Shown here: in pieces, positions 63,833-64,000 of the stretch | How the letters are laid out: every line of letters begins with the position of its first letter | Position numbering within the stretch: position 1 is the stretch's first letter | Assembly: GCA_024291935.2 (NCBI GenBank) | Contig: CM044320.1 | Location: forward strand, 29,914,001-29,978,000 | Length of the DNA: 64,000 nt | Origin: Okapia johnstoni | Taxonomy: Eukaryota; Chordata; Mammalia; Artiodactyla; Giraffidae | Direction: 5' to 3' | Program-made: the position numbers and the translations under genes | The notes under the pieces: generated by a model | The model's database searches: none | What the model was told of the DNA's origin: nothing | The model's input: the letters and a program-made list of their open reading frames with translations, nothing else

Positions 63833-64000
63833 GGAAGTGCAAACCAAAATCACAATGCGATACCACCTCACACCCAAGAGGATGGCTATCTAGAAAAATA
63901 ACAAATGTCGGCGAGGATATGGATAAAATTGGAATCCTTCTGCATTGTCTCTAGAAAACATTATGTCAATTTATCAAAAAATTAAGCATAGTATTACCAT
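63833..64000 (+). repeat. L1 ORF2 3' fragment, running off the window
   Basis: 'caaaccaaaatcacaatgcgataccacctcacaccc' and 'gtcggcgaggatatggataaaattgg' match the L1 ORF2 3' region; it continues past 64000. Confidence 0.85.

Larger units (their letters stand above)
45872..64000 (-). other. SOX5: SOX5 intron upstream of exon A (3' part only)
   Basis: This ends at the acceptor of exon A and runs off the right edge. No earlier SOX5 exon was recognised, so the intron exceeds 18.1 kb. The content is interspersed repeats and unique AT-rich DNA. Confidence 0.87.

Overview
The window is intronic mammalian DNA from a ruminant, most likely a bovid. The evidence is the interspersed repeats: BovB (RTE-clade) LINEs, tRNA-headed Bov-tA SINEs, dimeric Bov-A2 SINEs and a cetartiodactyl CHR-type SINE. 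They overlie older mammalian repeats (MIR, L2, L1M, MLT1-like LTRs, hAT and Tigger-like DNA transposons). I see no bacterial, plasmid or phage features. The exact species cannot be fixed from sequence alone.

One host gene is supported: SOX5 (SOXD-group HMG-box transcription factor) on the minus strand. Two consecutive coding exons are present. Exon A is 45725-45871 (147 nt, phase 0/0) and exon B is 11550-11727 (178 nt, starts in phase 0, ends after codon position 1). They are joined by an intron of about 34.0 kb (11728-45724). The window also holds at least 18.1 kb of the preceding intron (45872-64000) and 11.5 kb of the following intron (1-11549). Together the exons encode 108 complete codons of the central region of SOX5, upstream of the HMG box. 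Exon B carries the PLNLS motif known in SOXD proteins to recruit CtBP co-repressors. The HMG box, the coiled-coil exons, the promoter and the UTRs are not in this window.

Layout by region. 1-11.5 kb: downstream intron with MIR and L2 fragments, two BovB 3' pieces, an MLT1 LTR split by one of them, several SINEs, and a perfect 230-bp inverted repeat at 4.8-5.4 kb. 11.55-11.73 kb: exon B. 11.7-45.7 kb: the large intron, with BovB copies at 19.2 and 20.9 kb, a nested LTR/hAT cluster, SINEs, relatively repeat-poor blocks at 29.7-32.5 and 36.1-40.4 kb (a possible regulatory stretch at 38.5-39.1 kb), and an unusual composite BovB at 40.48-44.17 kb. 45.72-45.87 kb: exon A. 45.9-64 kb: upstream intron with SINEs, two oppositely oriented L1 3' fragments (53.5-55.5 kb), L2/MIR remnants and microsatellites.

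The observations most worth checking are: (1) the 40.48-44.17 kb BovB insertion, which has one 12-bp target duplication around an inverted 5' part, a second BovB 3' end and a sense 3' part, a layout expected from twin priming plus end-to-end template jumping; (2) the perfect 230-bp inverted copy of flanking DNA lodged inside a Bov-A2 SINE; (3) the SOX5 exon A acceptor, where a CT microsatellite serves as the polypyrimidine tract next to a NAGNAG tandem acceptor.
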